DNA from: Viridibacillus sp050279675
GTDB lineage: Bacteria > Bacillota > Bacilli > Bacillales_A > Planococcaceae
Length of the DNA stretch: 64,000 nucleotides
NCBI RefSeq assembly: GCF_050279675.1
Contig: NZ_JBNNUK010000004.1
Location: 124,001-188,000 of the forward strand
Direction: 5' to 3'
Part shown: one piece after another, positions 48,226 through 57,770 of the stretch
Position numbering within the stretch: position 1 is the stretch's first letter
Layout: each line of letters opens with the position of its first letter
Translations under genes and position numbers: made by a program
Notes under the pieces: model-generated
Told to the model about the DNA's origin: nothing
What the model saw: only the letters and a program-made list of their open reading frames with translations
Databases searched by the model: none

Positions 48226-49974
48226 TCACTTCACTTTAAACTGTTTGATCAATGCCATCATTTCATCAGCATTACTAGCCAAATATTCACTAATATTGCT
48301 TAACCCCTCGATGATTTGTACTTGCTGATCTGATGCACTTGCGACTCTTGTAGCACGTTTTGCATTGTTTACTACTATGCCATTCATTTGCTCAGTAGAA
48401 GCAAGAACTTCCTCTGAGCTTGCAGACATTTGTTCCACGACAGCGGAATCTTCTTGAATTTCTTCATTCACATGCTGTACGGATTGTAAAATAGCATGTA
48501 ATTTTTTGCCTATTGAGCTGACTGCTACGCTACCCTCTTTCACTTCATGTGAGCTCTCATTCATTTCTTTTACTACACTTTCTGCCGTGCTACTAAAGTT
48601 TTGGAGATGTTCACGAATATCCTCAGCAGAATTGCGAGACATTTCAGCAAGTTTACGCACTTCATCTGCTACAACTGCAAAGCCTTTACCTGACTCGCCT
48701 GCTCTTGCTGCTTCAATTGCAGCATTTAAAGCTAGTAAATTTGTTTGATCAGCGATACTTGTAATCACTTCTACCATTTCTTCAATTGAGCGGAATTTTT
48801 CGGCCATTTCTGTGACATGGTCTGCTGTTCCTAATACCGACTGCTCTACATTTTTGATTTGTTCAACAACCATTTCTGATTCCTTCACTCCTGATTCAAC
48901 TAGAGTGGTCATGTCAATGGATGCTTGTGAAATATTTGATGTGGAATCAGCCATTCTTTGAATCCCGACAACCATTTCTTCCATTGCATTCATCACTTCA
49001 CCATTATTGACCTTTTGCTGTTCACTTCCAGATGCAATATGTAAAATGCTATCAGCAATTTCGTTATTTGACGTATGTACCGTTTGTGTAGATGCACTAA
49101 TTTGATCAATAACATTTTTCAATTCTTCGGATGTATGCAGCACCTCTGTAAAAGTACCCTTTAACTTTGTCAATGATTCTGAAAACGCTATTTCAAAACG
49201 AGTAATTTCATTGTTTCCTTTAAATTTTACAGATTCTAGTTTCTGCTCAGCGCCAACAATATCACCATCAGCAAACTGGACAGCTGCCTCCTGTAAAACA
49301 GTCAATGGCTGAAGAGTAAGATTTGTAAAACGGCGAATAAGGAATATTGAAACCACTCCGATTATTAAAGTAATACCTATTACAATTGGCAAAATCGATC
49401 GTAATATCTGCGACTTTACTTCTTTTACATCACCGGCATCAACATCAACACCAATAAGTCCGATTATCTTACCATCGGCATTCTTCATAGGAACAATTGC
49501 AGATAGTAAATCACCATAGCCCTCAAAATTTTCTATTCCCGAATGATAATAACCATCCTTATTAATAGCCTTCATAATGTCATCATTAATTGTTGATGCT
49601 TCTGAACCAATCGGCGAATCATCTACCTCTTTAGGCGAACCGTCAACTAACATTTTCGCTGTTCCGCCTTTTTCTACCACTGTCATAGTATATAAATACT
49701 GGACACCATTCTTTACACGAATATCATTTAATTCATCACGTAGTTTCCAATACAATTCTGATTCTTCTGGATGATCTAGTATATCTTTAAATTTCTCAGC
49801 ATCTAACTGGGTCGCAACATTTTCACCAATGTGTACAGTCTGATTCCCTATCGTCTCTTCAACAGATTTATTTGTATTTGAATACAGAGTTATTGAAAAA
49901 GCTGCAATTATTAATACGACAGAAATAACAACAAACACAAAAACTTTATTGCTTAACTTAGACATTCCTTTCAT
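48226..49974 (-). CDS. Methyl-accepting chemotaxis protein
   Basis: A 582-residue transmembrane chemoreceptor. Helix 1 is residues about 10-32, followed by an extracellular Cache-type sensor with [20 protein letters not shown] and [14 protein letters not shown]; helix 2 is about 190-212 ([19 protein letters not shown]), then HAMP, methylation helices and the signalling hairpin tip [20 protein letters not shown] near residue 420. It should couple to CheW/CheA. The ATG follows AGAGGAGGAAGTTAGGA. The ligand cannot be read from sequence. Confidence 0.92.
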   Translation of the reverse strand: MKGMSKLSNKVFVFVVISVVLIIAAFSITLYSNTNKSVEETIGNQTVHIGENVATQLDAEKFKDILDHPEESELYWKLRDELNDIRVKNGVQYLYTMTVVEKGGTAKMLVDGSPKEVDDSPIGSEASTINDDIMKAINKDGYYHSGIENFEGYGDLLSAIVPMKNADGKIIGLIGVDVDAGDVKEVKSQILRSILPIVIGITLIIGVVSIFLIRRFTNLTLQPLTVLQEAAVQFADGDIVGAEQKLESVKFKGNNEITRFEIAFSESLTKLKGTFTEVLHTSEELKNVIDQISASTQTVHTSNNEIADSILHIASGSEQQKVNNGEVMNAMEEMVVGIQRMADSTSNISQASIDMTTLVESGVKESEMVVEQIKNVEQSVLGTADHVTEMAEKFRSIEEMVEVITSIADQTNLLALNAAIEAARAGESGKGFAVVADEVRKLAEMSRNSAEDIREHLQNFSSTAESVVKEMNESSHEVKEGSVAVSSIGKKLHAILQSVQHVNEEIQEDSAVVEQMSASSEEVLASTEQMNGIVVNNAKRATRVASASDQQVQIIEGLSNISEYLASNADEMMALIKQFKVK

Positions 49975-50157
49975 TCCTAACTTCCTCCTCTGTTCTTAAA
50001 ACGGAAAATTTTTAAACCCTAAAATATATCCTTTGCATTATTTATAATATACTATAAAAAGTTATCTTTGAACTATATACACTAAAACTCCATAAGGATC
50101 TTTAGTCCTATCGGCTAGATTTCGAAGGAATTAAGTAAAATTTCAAATTTATCAAAA

Positions 50158-50186
50158 ATAAAAAGAGCCACAACTGTAGCTCTTTA
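50158..50186 (-). terminator. Terminator beyond the ydbC remnant
   Basis: AAAGAGC/GCTCTTT stem with a T-run (TTTTTATTTTT) on the minus strand, 25 bases after the remnant's stop codon. Confidence 0.7.
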
Positions 50187-50210
50187 AACACCTCGTTATT
50201 TCCTATAAAT

Positions 50211-50390
50211 TTAGAACGTTTGTAACGCTTTTTCCAAAGCCTGCATCTTATCCTCACTCAACGTACGACCAATCACGTAAATCATACTTCGACGCACGCC
50301 CATTTCAGTTAATCAAATATACCTCTCACCAATATTTTTCATTTTTTAAATAATGACTATATATGCGATTTCGTATTTTAATTCTGACAT
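50211..50390 (-). pseudogene. Decayed second copy of ydbC
   Basis: The minus strand starts MSELKYEIA, nearly the same as the intact YdbC at 57771-57992 (MAELKYEIV), then degenerates. Another piece ends TLSEDKMQALEKALQTF-stop, which resembles the YdbC end TLSLEEVQELKKALQEL. The middle part with the KELNLISWNDRAPKYDLRDW core is missing and frames differ. It keeps a downstream terminator. Confidence 0.5.
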
Positions 50391-50484
50391 GATTTAAATT
50401 CCTTTCAATGTCTAATTCATAATTCATTCTAGCCCTAGGTATTACAACCTTCATATTCATGATAAAGAATTCTGAGGAACGAAT

Positions 50485-50532
50485 AAAAAAAGAAGTGCCA
50501 GCTACAGTTTAATGAGCTAGTACTTCTTTTTT
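50485..50532 (-). terminator. Terminator of the MurNAc operon
   Basis: AAAAAAGAAGT/ACTTCTTTTTT outer and AGCT/AGCT inner pairs with T-run on the minus strand, overlapping the murR stop codon. Confidence 0.85.
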
Positions 50533-51418
50533 ACAAATAGCTACCTTTACGTTTACCTACTTTTTCATGCAAGTTGTTAATGGCTGTTCTAGTATGATCT
50601 AAATACTCTATCGTATCATTATATGTACTCGTTGCCACGCACATAAATAATATATCTAAGACATGTAGCTGAGCTAAACGTGAGGAAGTAGCACCACTTC
50701 TTAATGTGGCTTCCACTTTTGGTGAAGTATATAAACAAATATCTGCCAAACTAGAGACGAGTGAATTTCCGTATCTTGTTAGACTAATTGTTGTAGCATT
50801 TACATTATTCGCAATCTCTAACACTTTAGCTACCTCATGTGTTTCTCCTGAAAATGAAATGCCTACAACAACATCTCCCTCATCAGCATTAACAACCGCT
50901 GTAGCTCCCAAATGTAAATCCGTTAAAAACATACAGTATTTATTGATACGTAAAAACTTTTGATACGCATCCATTGCGGCAATTGCTGATGCTCCAACAC
51001 CAAAAAAGAAAATTCTCTTAGCATTTAACATTGCTTCTGCAGCATGCATTAGCTCTTTTTGGTCGATTAAATCCGCAGTCTCATGCAAGATTTGCATACT
51101 ATGCTTTGTAATTTTATCGATTGTTAACTCTAACGGTTCATTCGGTTCAATATCACGAATGTCTATTTTTTCACGTTGTAAATCACCTGCAATTCTTAGT
51201 TTCAATTCTTGTATGCCACTTAGATTCAATGATTTACAAAGGCGAATGACAGCCGCACTGCTTGTATGGCTTTGCTTGCCAATGTCGATTGCTGTCATTT
51301 TAATTGCTTCAGCAGGGTGTTTTAAAATATATTGAGCAATTTTCCGCTCAGAAGGCGGCAAGCTAGCTTCCATTTCAGCAAGTATAAGCAATCCCGAATT
51401 CATCTTTTCTATACTCAT
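50531..51418 (-). CDS. murR: MurR/RpiR-family transcriptional regulator
   Basis: A 295-residue regulator with N-terminal RpiR helix-turn-helix (residues about 15-75; IGKQSHTSSAAVIRLCKSL) and C-terminal SIS sugar-phosphate-binding domain (about 125-260; IFFFGVGASAIAAMDAYQKF and VVGISFSGETHEV). In MurR the ligand is MurNAc-6-phosphate. It is the last gene of the operon, 56 bases after murQ, next to the terminator. The ATG follows AGCAGGGGGTT. Confidence 0.85.
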   Translation of the reverse strand: MSIEKMNSGLLILAEMEASLPPSERKIAQYILKHPAEAIKMTAIDIGKQSHTSSAAVIRLCKSLNLSGIQELKLRIAGDLQREKIDIRDIEPNEPLELTIDKITKHSMQILHETADLIDQKELMHAAEAMLNAKRIFFFGVGASAIAAMDAYQKFLRINKYCMFLTDLHLGATAVVNADEGDVVVGISFSGETHEVAKVLEIANNVNATTISLTRYGNSLVSSLADICLYTSPKVEATLRSGATSSRLAQLHVLDILFMCVATSTYNDTIEYLDHTRTAINNLHEKVGKRKGSYL

Positions 51419-51474
51419 AACCCCCTGCTTCCTTGTTTAATATTGAAGAAAGATTTCTATATTCTCTTCCTTAA

Positions 51475-52380
51475 CTAGATATTTTTAAGTTGAATTGCTG
51501 CACGAACGTGACCTTTTGAATTTGCTAAAAGTTGTTTTGACTCATCCAAAGTTGATTGTGTTAAAAGCATAACTATCGCTGGTTTCACTTCGTAACCTGT
51601 TTTAGCTAACACTTGCTCTGCTTGTTCGTAAGTAACTTCTGTTGCCTCACAAACAATTCTTTTTGCACGTTCTTTTAATTTGTTATTACTCGCGTGTACA
51701 TCAACCATTAAATTTTTATATACTTTACCTAATTGAACCATAGTAGCTGTAGAGATCATGTTTAATACCATTTTATGTGCTGAAGCCGCCTTTAATCGTG
51801 TAGATCCTGTTAAGATTTCTGGACCAGTATCTACCTCAATTGCAATATCAGTACATTCGCTAATAATTGAGTTTGAATTACTTGTTAAACTCATTGTTTT
51901 AGCACCGACAGAACGAGCATACACTAAAGCCCCTTTTACGAAAGGGGTACTACCGCTTGCCGCAATACCAATCACCACATCACGTTCTGTTAAACCATGT
52001 TCTTTTAAGCTGGATTGCCCCCACTGTTCATCGTCTTCAGCTCCTTCTACGGCTAAGACAACAGCATCGATTCCACCTGCTAATATTGCCTGGACTACTT
52101 CTGGTGATGTACTAAAAGTAGGAGGACATTCCACTGCGTCTAACAAACCAATTCTCCCGCTTGTTCCAGCACCTACATAGAATAATCGCCCCCCTGTTTC
52201 AAGAGAATGATATACAACCTTAATAGTTTTTTCGATTTTTGGTAGTACCTTTTCAATAGCTAGAGGAATTTTGAGGTCATCCTGATTCATTAATTTAATT
52301 ATTTCAGCTACAGACATTAAATCTAAATTGCTCGTTTCCCTATGATGCGCTTCTGTTTGCAGTTTAGGCTCTTGCTTCAT
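51475..52380 (-). CDS. murQ: N-acetylmuramic acid 6-phosphate etherase
   Basis: A 301-residue SIS-domain lyase that splits MurNAc-6-phosphate into GlcNAc-6-phosphate and D-lactate. The family signatures TGGRLFYVGAGTSGRIGLLD (residues about 61-80) and VVLAVEGAEDDEQWG near residue 108 hold the catalytic glutamate region; VIGIAASGSTPFV binds the phosphate. Length matches MurQ (about 300). It lies six bases after the kinase gene, which would supply its substrate. Identification is firm. Confidence 0.93.
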   Translation of the reverse strand: MKQEPKLQTEAHHRETSNLDLMSVAEIIKLMNQDDLKIPLAIEKVLPKIEKTIKVVYHSLETGGRLFYVGAGTSGRIGLLDAVECPPTFSTSPEVVQAILAGGIDAVVLAVEGAEDDEQWGQSSLKEHGLTERDVVIGIAASGSTPFVKGALVYARSVGAKTMSLTSNSNSIISECTDIAIEVDTGPEILTGSTRLKAASAHKMVLNMISTATMVQLGKVYKNLMVDVHASNNKLKERAKRIVCEATEVTYEQAEQVLAKTGYEVKPAIVMLLTQSTLDESKQLLANSKGHVRAAIQLKNI

Positions 52381-52386
52381 AGATTT

Positions 52387-53403
52387 TCAATTCCTCCTAA
52401 TCTTATTTTCAAGATCAACTTTCATCCATGTTTGTAACAGCTCGACTTGCATTTTCTTTGTGATAGGAATGCTCATATCAAGAAGTGCTAAAGTAAATGC
52501 ACCAACTACTGGTGATACATATGGTTTAATTAATTCATTTTCACCTGAGACTAGGCTTAGAGACTGCTCAAATTGACTAAAAAAATACTCATTTTCAAAT
52601 AACCCACCACATACAACAATTGGTAATGACTTAGCACTTTCTTCTCTTGAGTATATAATTCCCAATAAGTGCACTAGTTGCGCTACAGCATCAAATACGA
52701 ATCGACATGCTACATCGTTACCTCGTTCTGCCAATTTCAAAACAGTCTTTGCAATAGATGACACTATCAAACGCGGCTGTTCCTGTTCATAAATTTTCGT
52801 AATGATGTCTACGGTATTATTCAGTTGAAGATATTTGAGAACCTCTTCTGAAAATTCATCAAGCTCTTCATTTAAATCATAGAGTTGTGAGATATGACTT
52901 AATGCTTGTGTTCCAATATAATAACCACTACCTTCATCGCCAAATAAATAGCCCCATCCCCCTGCTCGGCGGATTTTGCGACCATCTTCTTGTACCAAAT
53001 AAGCAATAGAACCGGTACCCGCTATTAAAACTAATCCATCCAATTTAAATGTGCCGCTTACCAAGGCAGCTACTGCATCATTAGTGACTTGAATTGTACA
53101 ATGATACGATTGAAAATACTCTTGTATCCATTCATTCCAGCAGACGGAATCTTCCTCACGATCACCACCCGCTGCACATACAAATACAGCTTTGACCTCT
53201 GCTTTTTGAATAGCGGATTTTTCTAACAACTTATCTAATAGAAGGCCTATTTGGATTTTCACTTTTTCTTTTGGAGTAGCTTTTATATTCGAGCTTTCAC
53301 CAGTTACGAGAGCTAGAATCTCGCCATCGCTATTGCCAATCACCACTTGAGTTTTAGTACCGCCACCATCTATTCCAATAAAATAATGTTTATTTAACTG
53401 CAC
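52387..53403 (-). CDS. BadF/BadG-type amino-sugar kinase (GlcNAc/MurNAc kinase, MurK-like)
   Basis: A 338-residue actin-fold kinase. The ATP phosphate-1 loop is GIDGGGTKTQVVIG (residues 9-22), phosphate-2 GLVLIAGTGSIAYLV near residue 125, and a glycine-rich GGWGYLFGDEGSGYYIG follows near 148, typical of GlcNAc kinases. Because import here is by ABC transporter, the sugar arrives unphosphorylated and needs a kinase before MurQ; clostridial MurK phosphorylates both MurNAc and GlcNAc. It overlaps the upstream permease gene by 14 bases, showing tight coupling. Confidence 0.85.
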   Translation of the reverse strand: MQLNKHYFIGIDGGGTKTQVVIGNSDGEILALVTGESSNIKATPKEKVKIQIGLLLDKLLEKSAIQKAEVKAVFVCAAGGDREEDSVCWNEWIQEYFQSYHCTIQVTNDAVAALVSGTFKLDGLVLIAGTGSIAYLVQEDGRKIRRAGGWGYLFGDEGSGYYIGTQALSHISQLYDLNEELDEFSEEVLKYLQLNNTVDIITKIYEQEQPRLIVSSIAKTVLKLAERGNDVACRFVFDAVAQLVHLLGIIYSREESAKSLPIVVCGGLFENEYFFSQFEQSLSLVSGENELIKPYVSPVVGAFTLALLDMSIPITKKMQVELLQTWMKVDLENKIRRN

Positions 53404-54217
53404 CTGCCGTCAGTCCTTCCATAAACTGCTTTGAAGCGATGAAAAATAGTAAAATCATTGGTAATGAAGCCAAAGTTAAGCCTGCAAATAGCGAACCCCA
53501 ATCTGCAGAATGTTCACCAAATAATGACATCATTCCTACAGGGATCGTCATTTTCGCCTTTTCCGTAATAAAAATTAATGGGAAGAAAAAATCATTCCAT
53601 GCAGATATAAAATTAATAATAACTACAGTTCCTAAAGCAGGTCGCATAATTGGCAAGAGCACATGCCAGAGTATGCGTATATTTCCTGCACCATCCATTC
53701 GAGCTGCTTCCTCCAATTCGACAGGCATTGTACGGAAAAAGCCTGTCAAAATAAGCATCGTTAACGGGATCCCTGTTGCAACATTCATAAAAATTAATGA
53801 CCAAAGTGAATTAATTAAGCCTAAATCTCGCATCAAAATAAATAATGGTACAATCCCTAACTTAATCGGTATCATCATTCCTAATAAGAAAATAAAGAAA
53901 ATGGCATTAGTCCACGAAAATTTAAAACGCGCAATATAATAAGCTGCTAAAGAGCACACAATGATAATTAAAGATACTGATACAACGCTTACTATGACAC
54001 TATTCATAAAGTAAGTAGTAAAAGGAACTTTTGATAATAACGTCCGATAAGTATCTAAGTTAAGACTTGTCGGTAGACCTAAAGGATTTTTAAAAATTTC
54101 TGCACTCGTTTTGAATGAAGAAAGAATCATTAACAAAATCGGATACAAACTAATTGTCGCTGCAACAAAAACAACAATATAATAGAAAGGTTTAGTCCAA
54201 ATAGTGCCTTGCTTCAT
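53390..54217 (-). CDS. Sugar ABC transporter permease (MalG type)
   Basis: A 275-residue CUT1-family permease with six helices. The EAA loop is EEAARMDGAGNIRILWHVLLP near residues 187-207. I set the start at the ATG after GAGAGGTGAAGAT; a GTG 15 bases upstream overlaps the previous stop and lacks spacing. It is sandwiched between the MalF-type permease and the kinase. Together with the lipoprotein it imports a sugar or small wall fragment; no ATPase is in the operon, so a shared MsmX-type ATPase encoded elsewhere must power it. Confidence 0.88.
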   Translation of the reverse strand: MKQGTIWTKPFYYIVVFVAATISLYPILLMILSSFKTSAEIFKNPLGLPTSLNLDTYRTLLSKVPFTTYFMNSVIVSVVSVSLIIIVCSLAAYYIARFKFSWTNAIFFIFLLGMMIPIKLGIVPLFILMRDLGLINSLWSLIFMNVATGIPLTMLILTGFFRTMPVELEEAARMDGAGNIRILWHVLLPIMRPALGTVVIINFISAWNDFFFPLIFITEKAKMTIPVGMMSLFGEHSADWGSLFAGLTLASLPMILLFFIASKQFMEGLTAGAVK

Positions 54218-54228
54218 ATCTTCACCTC

Positions 54229-55173
54229 TCACATTTCAACGTCTTTTTTGTTCATCATGCGTAAGAAAACCGAAGTACATATTAAAATAAAGCAGAATAA
54301 GCATGTCGCTAAAGCCGATCCTAATCCTATAGAGGTGCTTCCCGAAGCAGTCGAACTGCCAAATGCTAACCTATAGAAAAACACTGCTAATGTATCTGTA
54401 GAATAATAGGGTTCACCCATCGATCCCTGCATAGCATATATAAGTTCGAAAGCTTCAAACGATTGAATGAACGTCAATACGCCCATAATCATAATGGAGG
54501 GAATCATTAATGGTAAATAGATTCTAGACAACATTTTAAAGCCCTTTGCTCCATCTAATCTGGCTGCTTCAATAAGTTCACTTGAAATCCCTTGAAAACC
54601 GGCCAAAAAAATAAGAACACCAAATCCAATACCAAACCAACAATTCACTAGAATAATAACAATAAGAGCTGTATCCGGGTCACCTAACCATGCTCTTTGC
54701 AAACTTTCTAGGCCTAGCTTTTCAAGTAAAACATTCACTGTACCATAGTTTGGATTTAAGATGAGTTTCCATAAAAAGCCGACTACAATAACAGAGAGTA
54801 CCCTTGGTAAAAAGAAAGCAGCTTTGAAAAACTCTGAACCTCGGATTCTTTTATAGATGATAAAGGCTAAAAAGAAAGCCAGACCATTCATCACAACCAT
54901 CTGTATAATAAAATAAATTCCATTATGCTTAAAAGCATTCCAAAACATAGACCCATAAGGTTCTTTTGTAAAGAGCGTAATGAAGTTTTGAAGCCCTACA
55001 AAATTGCCTCTGTTCATCCCATTAAATTCAAAAAAACTATAGGATAGGGCAGCCATTATTGGATATAACACGAACATTCCATAAATGATTAATGCCGGTA
55101 TAGGAAATAAGTGAATTGTCCACTTTGACCAACTCCGTTTCTTTTTTATCGATGGAGCTGTCCCATTTGTCAT
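54229..55173 (-). CDS. Sugar ABC transporter permease (MalF type)
   Basis: A 314-residue CUT1-family permease, partner of the MalG-type protein. First helix at about residues 22-45 (LFPIPALIIYGMFVLYPIMA); EAA loop IEAARLDGAKGFKMLSRIYLP near residue 213. Its stop codon lies just before the ribosome site of the next permease. A 70-base gap with a hairpin separates it from the binding-protein gene, which probably allows more binding protein than permease to be made. Confidence 0.88.
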   Translation of the reverse strand: MTNGTAPSIKKKRSWSKWTIHLFPIPALIIYGMFVLYPIMAALSYSFFEFNGMNRGNFVGLQNFITLFTKEPYGSMFWNAFKHNGIYFIIQMVVMNGLAFFLAFIIYKRIRGSEFFKAAFFLPRVLSVIVVGFLWKLILNPNYGTVNVLLEKLGLESLQRAWLGDPDTALIVIILVNCWFGIGFGVLIFLAGFQGISSELIEAARLDGAKGFKMLSRIYLPLMIPSIMIMGVLTFIQSFEAFELIYAMQGSMGEPYYSTDTLAVFFYRLAFGSSTASGSTSIGLGSALATCLFCFILICTSVFLRMMNKKDVEM

Positions 55174-55204
55174 ATACCATAGCCTCCTTTATGTAAATTG
55201 AAAC

Positions 55205-55238
55205 AATTGGCCCTCACCTCTTTTCAGTGAGGGCAATT
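55205..55238 (-). promoter_or_regulatory. Intercistronic hairpin after the binding-protein gene
   Basis: CCCTCAC/GTGAGGG with AATTG/CAATT flanks forms a stable stem without a long T-run. Such hairpins behind sugar-binding-protein genes protect the upstream message and lower read-through. Confidence 0.6.
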
Positions 55239-55243
55239 ATTAT

Positions 55244-56530
55244 TTATTGAAACGGCTTAAACCATGTTTCGGCATTTTCTTGCACTTTTTTTGCTACACC
55301 ATCAACTTTCACATCACCCAAATACATTCCTTGCAGTTCAGTTTCAAGTACTGTTTTCGTTGTTGGGTCTCCACCTGTAAAATTAGTAACCCACATATAA
55401 GGTGTCGCGTTAGATTCTACTGCTTTACTAAGATCACTTAATAGAGCCTGATCAGAAGAAATGCCAGGCATTGCACTAATCATTGAGAACTCTTTTACAA
55501 ATAGTTCACCAAATTCTTTTGTAGTTAAAAATTCTAAAAACACCTTTGCAGCCTCTTTATTTTTTGAGTTGGCATTCATAGCAAATGAGCCATCAACCCA
55601 TGTTGTAACAGTTTTATTGCCTGCTTTAGATGGCATGGGGAAAAAGCCAAAATCTAAATCTGGATTCATTTCCGAAACAACGGGGATTTCCCAACTACCT
55701 AAAGGGAACATGGCTGCTTTTTCTAATGCAAACTCAGTTCGAATATCATCCATTCCTAGACCCTCTGAGTTTTTAGGGAAGTATTTCTTCAAATCATTCA
55801 TCACTTGAATTGATTCTTTAAACTTTGCATCTGTGAAATCTTTTTCACCAGCTAAAACTGACTTGTAGAAATCATTACCCTCATAAACACCTGGCCCCAC
55901 AATGCCGTGAAGCAAAGATAATAGCCAACTTTCCTTTGTACCCATAGCGATAGGTGTGATACCTTTTGCCAGAAGTTTGTCATTTAATTGAATGAATTCA
56001 TCCCATGTATTTGGAACATCTAAACCTTGCTCTTTGAAAATCTTCTTATTATAGAAGAATTGAGTAGAGCTCAAATTAATTGGTACCCCATACTGATTAC
56101 CTTCTGCATCTCGAGAAGCTTGTAGCGCTTCTTCCGAGAATACATTTAACCCATTTAAATCGTTAATTTTTTCTATGAATCCTGATTCTGCTAGTTTTAA
56201 ACCAGCAGCATATGGACGTAAATGAATAATATCTGGACCTTCTCCCGCTTGTAATGCTGTGTTTAATACCGTATTATATTCTGTGTTTTTTGTAGGACTG
56301 AAAGTGACTTTAATATCTGGATGTTCCTCGTTGAATAATGCGATTACTTTTTCATATTTTGCTACATCTTCTGTACGCCAGCTACCAATTGTCAGTGACA
56401 CTTCCTTTGAAGATTCGGATTCTTTATCTCCCTTGCTCGTGTCATCAGATTTGTCTTTTGAGCCACAGCCAGCTAATACGATTGTCAACAAAAGTACAAA
56501 CAAAAAGAACCACCTATTCAATACTTTCAT
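55244..56530 (-). CDS. Sugar ABC transporter substrate-binding lipoprotein
   Basis: A 428-residue family 1 solute-binding protein. The signal peptide ends in the lipobox LAGC (cysteine at about residue 22). Mature features include VSLTIGSWRTEDVAKYEKVI and NTALQAGEGPDIIHLRPYAA, the usual beginning of CUT1 sugar binders. Position between the amidase-like gene and the permeases, and murQ downstream, suggest the ligand is MurNAc or a MurNAc-containing wall fragment. That is inference; sugar-binder sequences alone do not tell the ligand. Confidence 0.85.
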   Translation of the reverse strand: MKVLNRWFFLFVLLLTIVLAGCGSKDKSDDTSKGDKESESSKEVSLTIGSWRTEDVAKYEKVIALFNEEHPDIKVTFSPTKNTEYNTVLNTALQAGEGPDIIHLRPYAAGLKLAESGFIEKINDLNGLNVFSEEALQASRDAEGNQYGVPINLSSTQFFYNKKIFKEQGLDVPNTWDEFIQLNDKLLAKGITPIAMGTKESWLLSLLHGIVGPGVYEGNDFYKSVLAGEKDFTDAKFKESIQVMNDLKKYFPKNSEGLGMDDIRTEFALEKAAMFPLGSWEIPVVSEMNPDLDFGFFPMPSKAGNKTVTTWVDGSFAMNANSKNKEAAKVFLEFLTTKEFGELFVKEFSMISAMPGISSDQALLSDLSKAVESNATPYMWVTNFTGGDPTTKTVLETELQGMYLGDVKVDGVAKKVQENAETWFKPFQ

Positions 56531-56551
56531 GTCTGTTCCTCCACCCCAAAA

Positions 56552-57571
56552 TTAGTTAAGCAATTCCTCATACACCAGGTCGTGAATCTGCCTTCTGATT
56601 TCTCGAATCGAATTGTTTCTTCCAAAATGCACGGCATTCGTTAATAATATGATAGAAGATTTTTTTACAGGATCCATGCAAATACTAGTTCCTGTAAATC
56701 CTGTATGCCCAAAAGCTCCTACGCTCACCTTCTTTCCAAAGGATACTGATGGTTCTTCACCAGTCAGCACTTCAAACCCAAGACCCCTTCCTAAAAACGT
56801 ATTCATATATGCTGACTCCATCCAATTGAATGGAATAACCGACTGTTGTCGAATACCTAACCAATACTCTGAAAACAAGAGTAAATCCTTTGCGCTTGAA
56901 AATAAGCCAGCGCTACCAGATACACCGCCTAGTAAAAGCGACTTCTCATCATGTACATCTCCTTGGACATATTGTCCTTTAACTAGTTCCGTAGAAGCCA
57001 CCTTATATTTTTGGTTATCCAGCAATAAAAATTGTGTATTATGCATATTCCACGGATTAAAAAAATGTCGTTTCACAAATTGATCTAACAATTCCCCTGT
57101 CACTTTTTCTACTATCTTGCCTAATAAGATCATCCCTAAATCGCTATACTCGACAAATCGACCTGGGTTATTGACTAAATTACATGCTAATATCTCACTC
57201 ATTATATCTCTGTTATGATGTCTCTCTACTTTAGGCACTAACCCTGCTGGCAATCCTGAACTGTGTTGTAACAAATGTCGAATCGTCACCTTTGGAAATC
57301 GAAATGCTGGTATAATTTCCGACACACTTCTATCAAGTTGAAGCTCATTTCTGCTTAGTAAATATAAGGTGGCTGGTAATGTAGCCACGACCTTTGTTAA
57401 AGAAGCCAAATCAAAAAGGGTATTCTCTGTGATTGCATGCAATTGCAAATCCTTTCCCTTGAAATGCCCGTAGCTCTTGGTTATTAAATACTTCGAATTC
57501 TGTTGCACACTAATAACTGCACCCGGAAGCAATTTTTGTTGAATTATTTGTTTGATATACTCATCTATCAT
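56552..57571 (-). CDS. Serine beta-lactamase-family hydrolase, AmiE-like (MurNAc-L-Ala amidase candidate)
   Basis: A 339-residue class C beta-lactamase-fold hydrolase. The nucleophile motif is SLTK (Ser57-Lys60), the second motif YSD (142-144) replaces the usual YSN or YAN, and GHTGFTG supplies the third. In Bacillus subtilis the similar YbbE (AmiE) removes peptides from MurNAc in the murQ cluster, but it is exported; this protein has no signal peptide, so it may act in the cytoplasm on imported muropeptides. I chose the ATG after AAGGGTGTTGTC. It is the first gene of the operon. Confidence 0.75.
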   Translation of the reverse strand: MIDEYIKQIIQQKLLPGAVISVQQNSKYLITKSYGHFKGKDLQLHAITENTLFDLASLTKVVATLPATLYLLSRNELQLDRSVSEIIPAFRFPKVTIRHLLQHSSGLPAGLVPKVERHHNRDIMSEILACNLVNNPGRFVEYSDLGMILLGKIVEKVTGELLDQFVKRHFFNPWNMHNTQFLLLDNQKYKVASTELVKGQYVQGDVHDEKSLLLGGVSGSAGLFSSAKDLLLFSEYWLGIRQQSVIPFNWMESAYMNTFLGRGLGFEVLTGEEPSVSFGKKVSVGAFGHTGFTGTSICMDPVKKSSIILLTNAVHFGRNNSIREIRRQIHDLVYEELLN

Positions 57572-57671
57572 GACAACACCCTTGTTATTTTTTAGATTTT
57601 CCATGTTATTACGATATGAAATTAAATAACAAAAAATAAGCGGATTTCTGAAATTTTTTTTTAAACCATAT

Positions 57672-57726
57672 ACACATAGAAAAAGAGCTATCCGTCATAT
57701 TAGCGGATAACTCTTTTTCTATGTGT
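57672..57726. terminator. Terminator of ydbC
   Basis: A long stem ACACATAGAAAAAGAG...TATCCG with its complement and a short loop lies 45 bases beyond the ydbC stop, with T-rich arms on both strands. It separates ydbC from the MurNAc operon. Confidence 0.8.
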
Positions 57727-57770
57727 TCTATTGAATACATTAGTCAATCTTTACAAAAAACTGCACTTGA

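Noticed and set aside
57644..57654. ATTTCTGAAAT palindrome as a MurR operator
   Set aside because: Short 5-1-5 symmetry in very AT-rich DNA; position fits, but the evidence is too weak for a feature.
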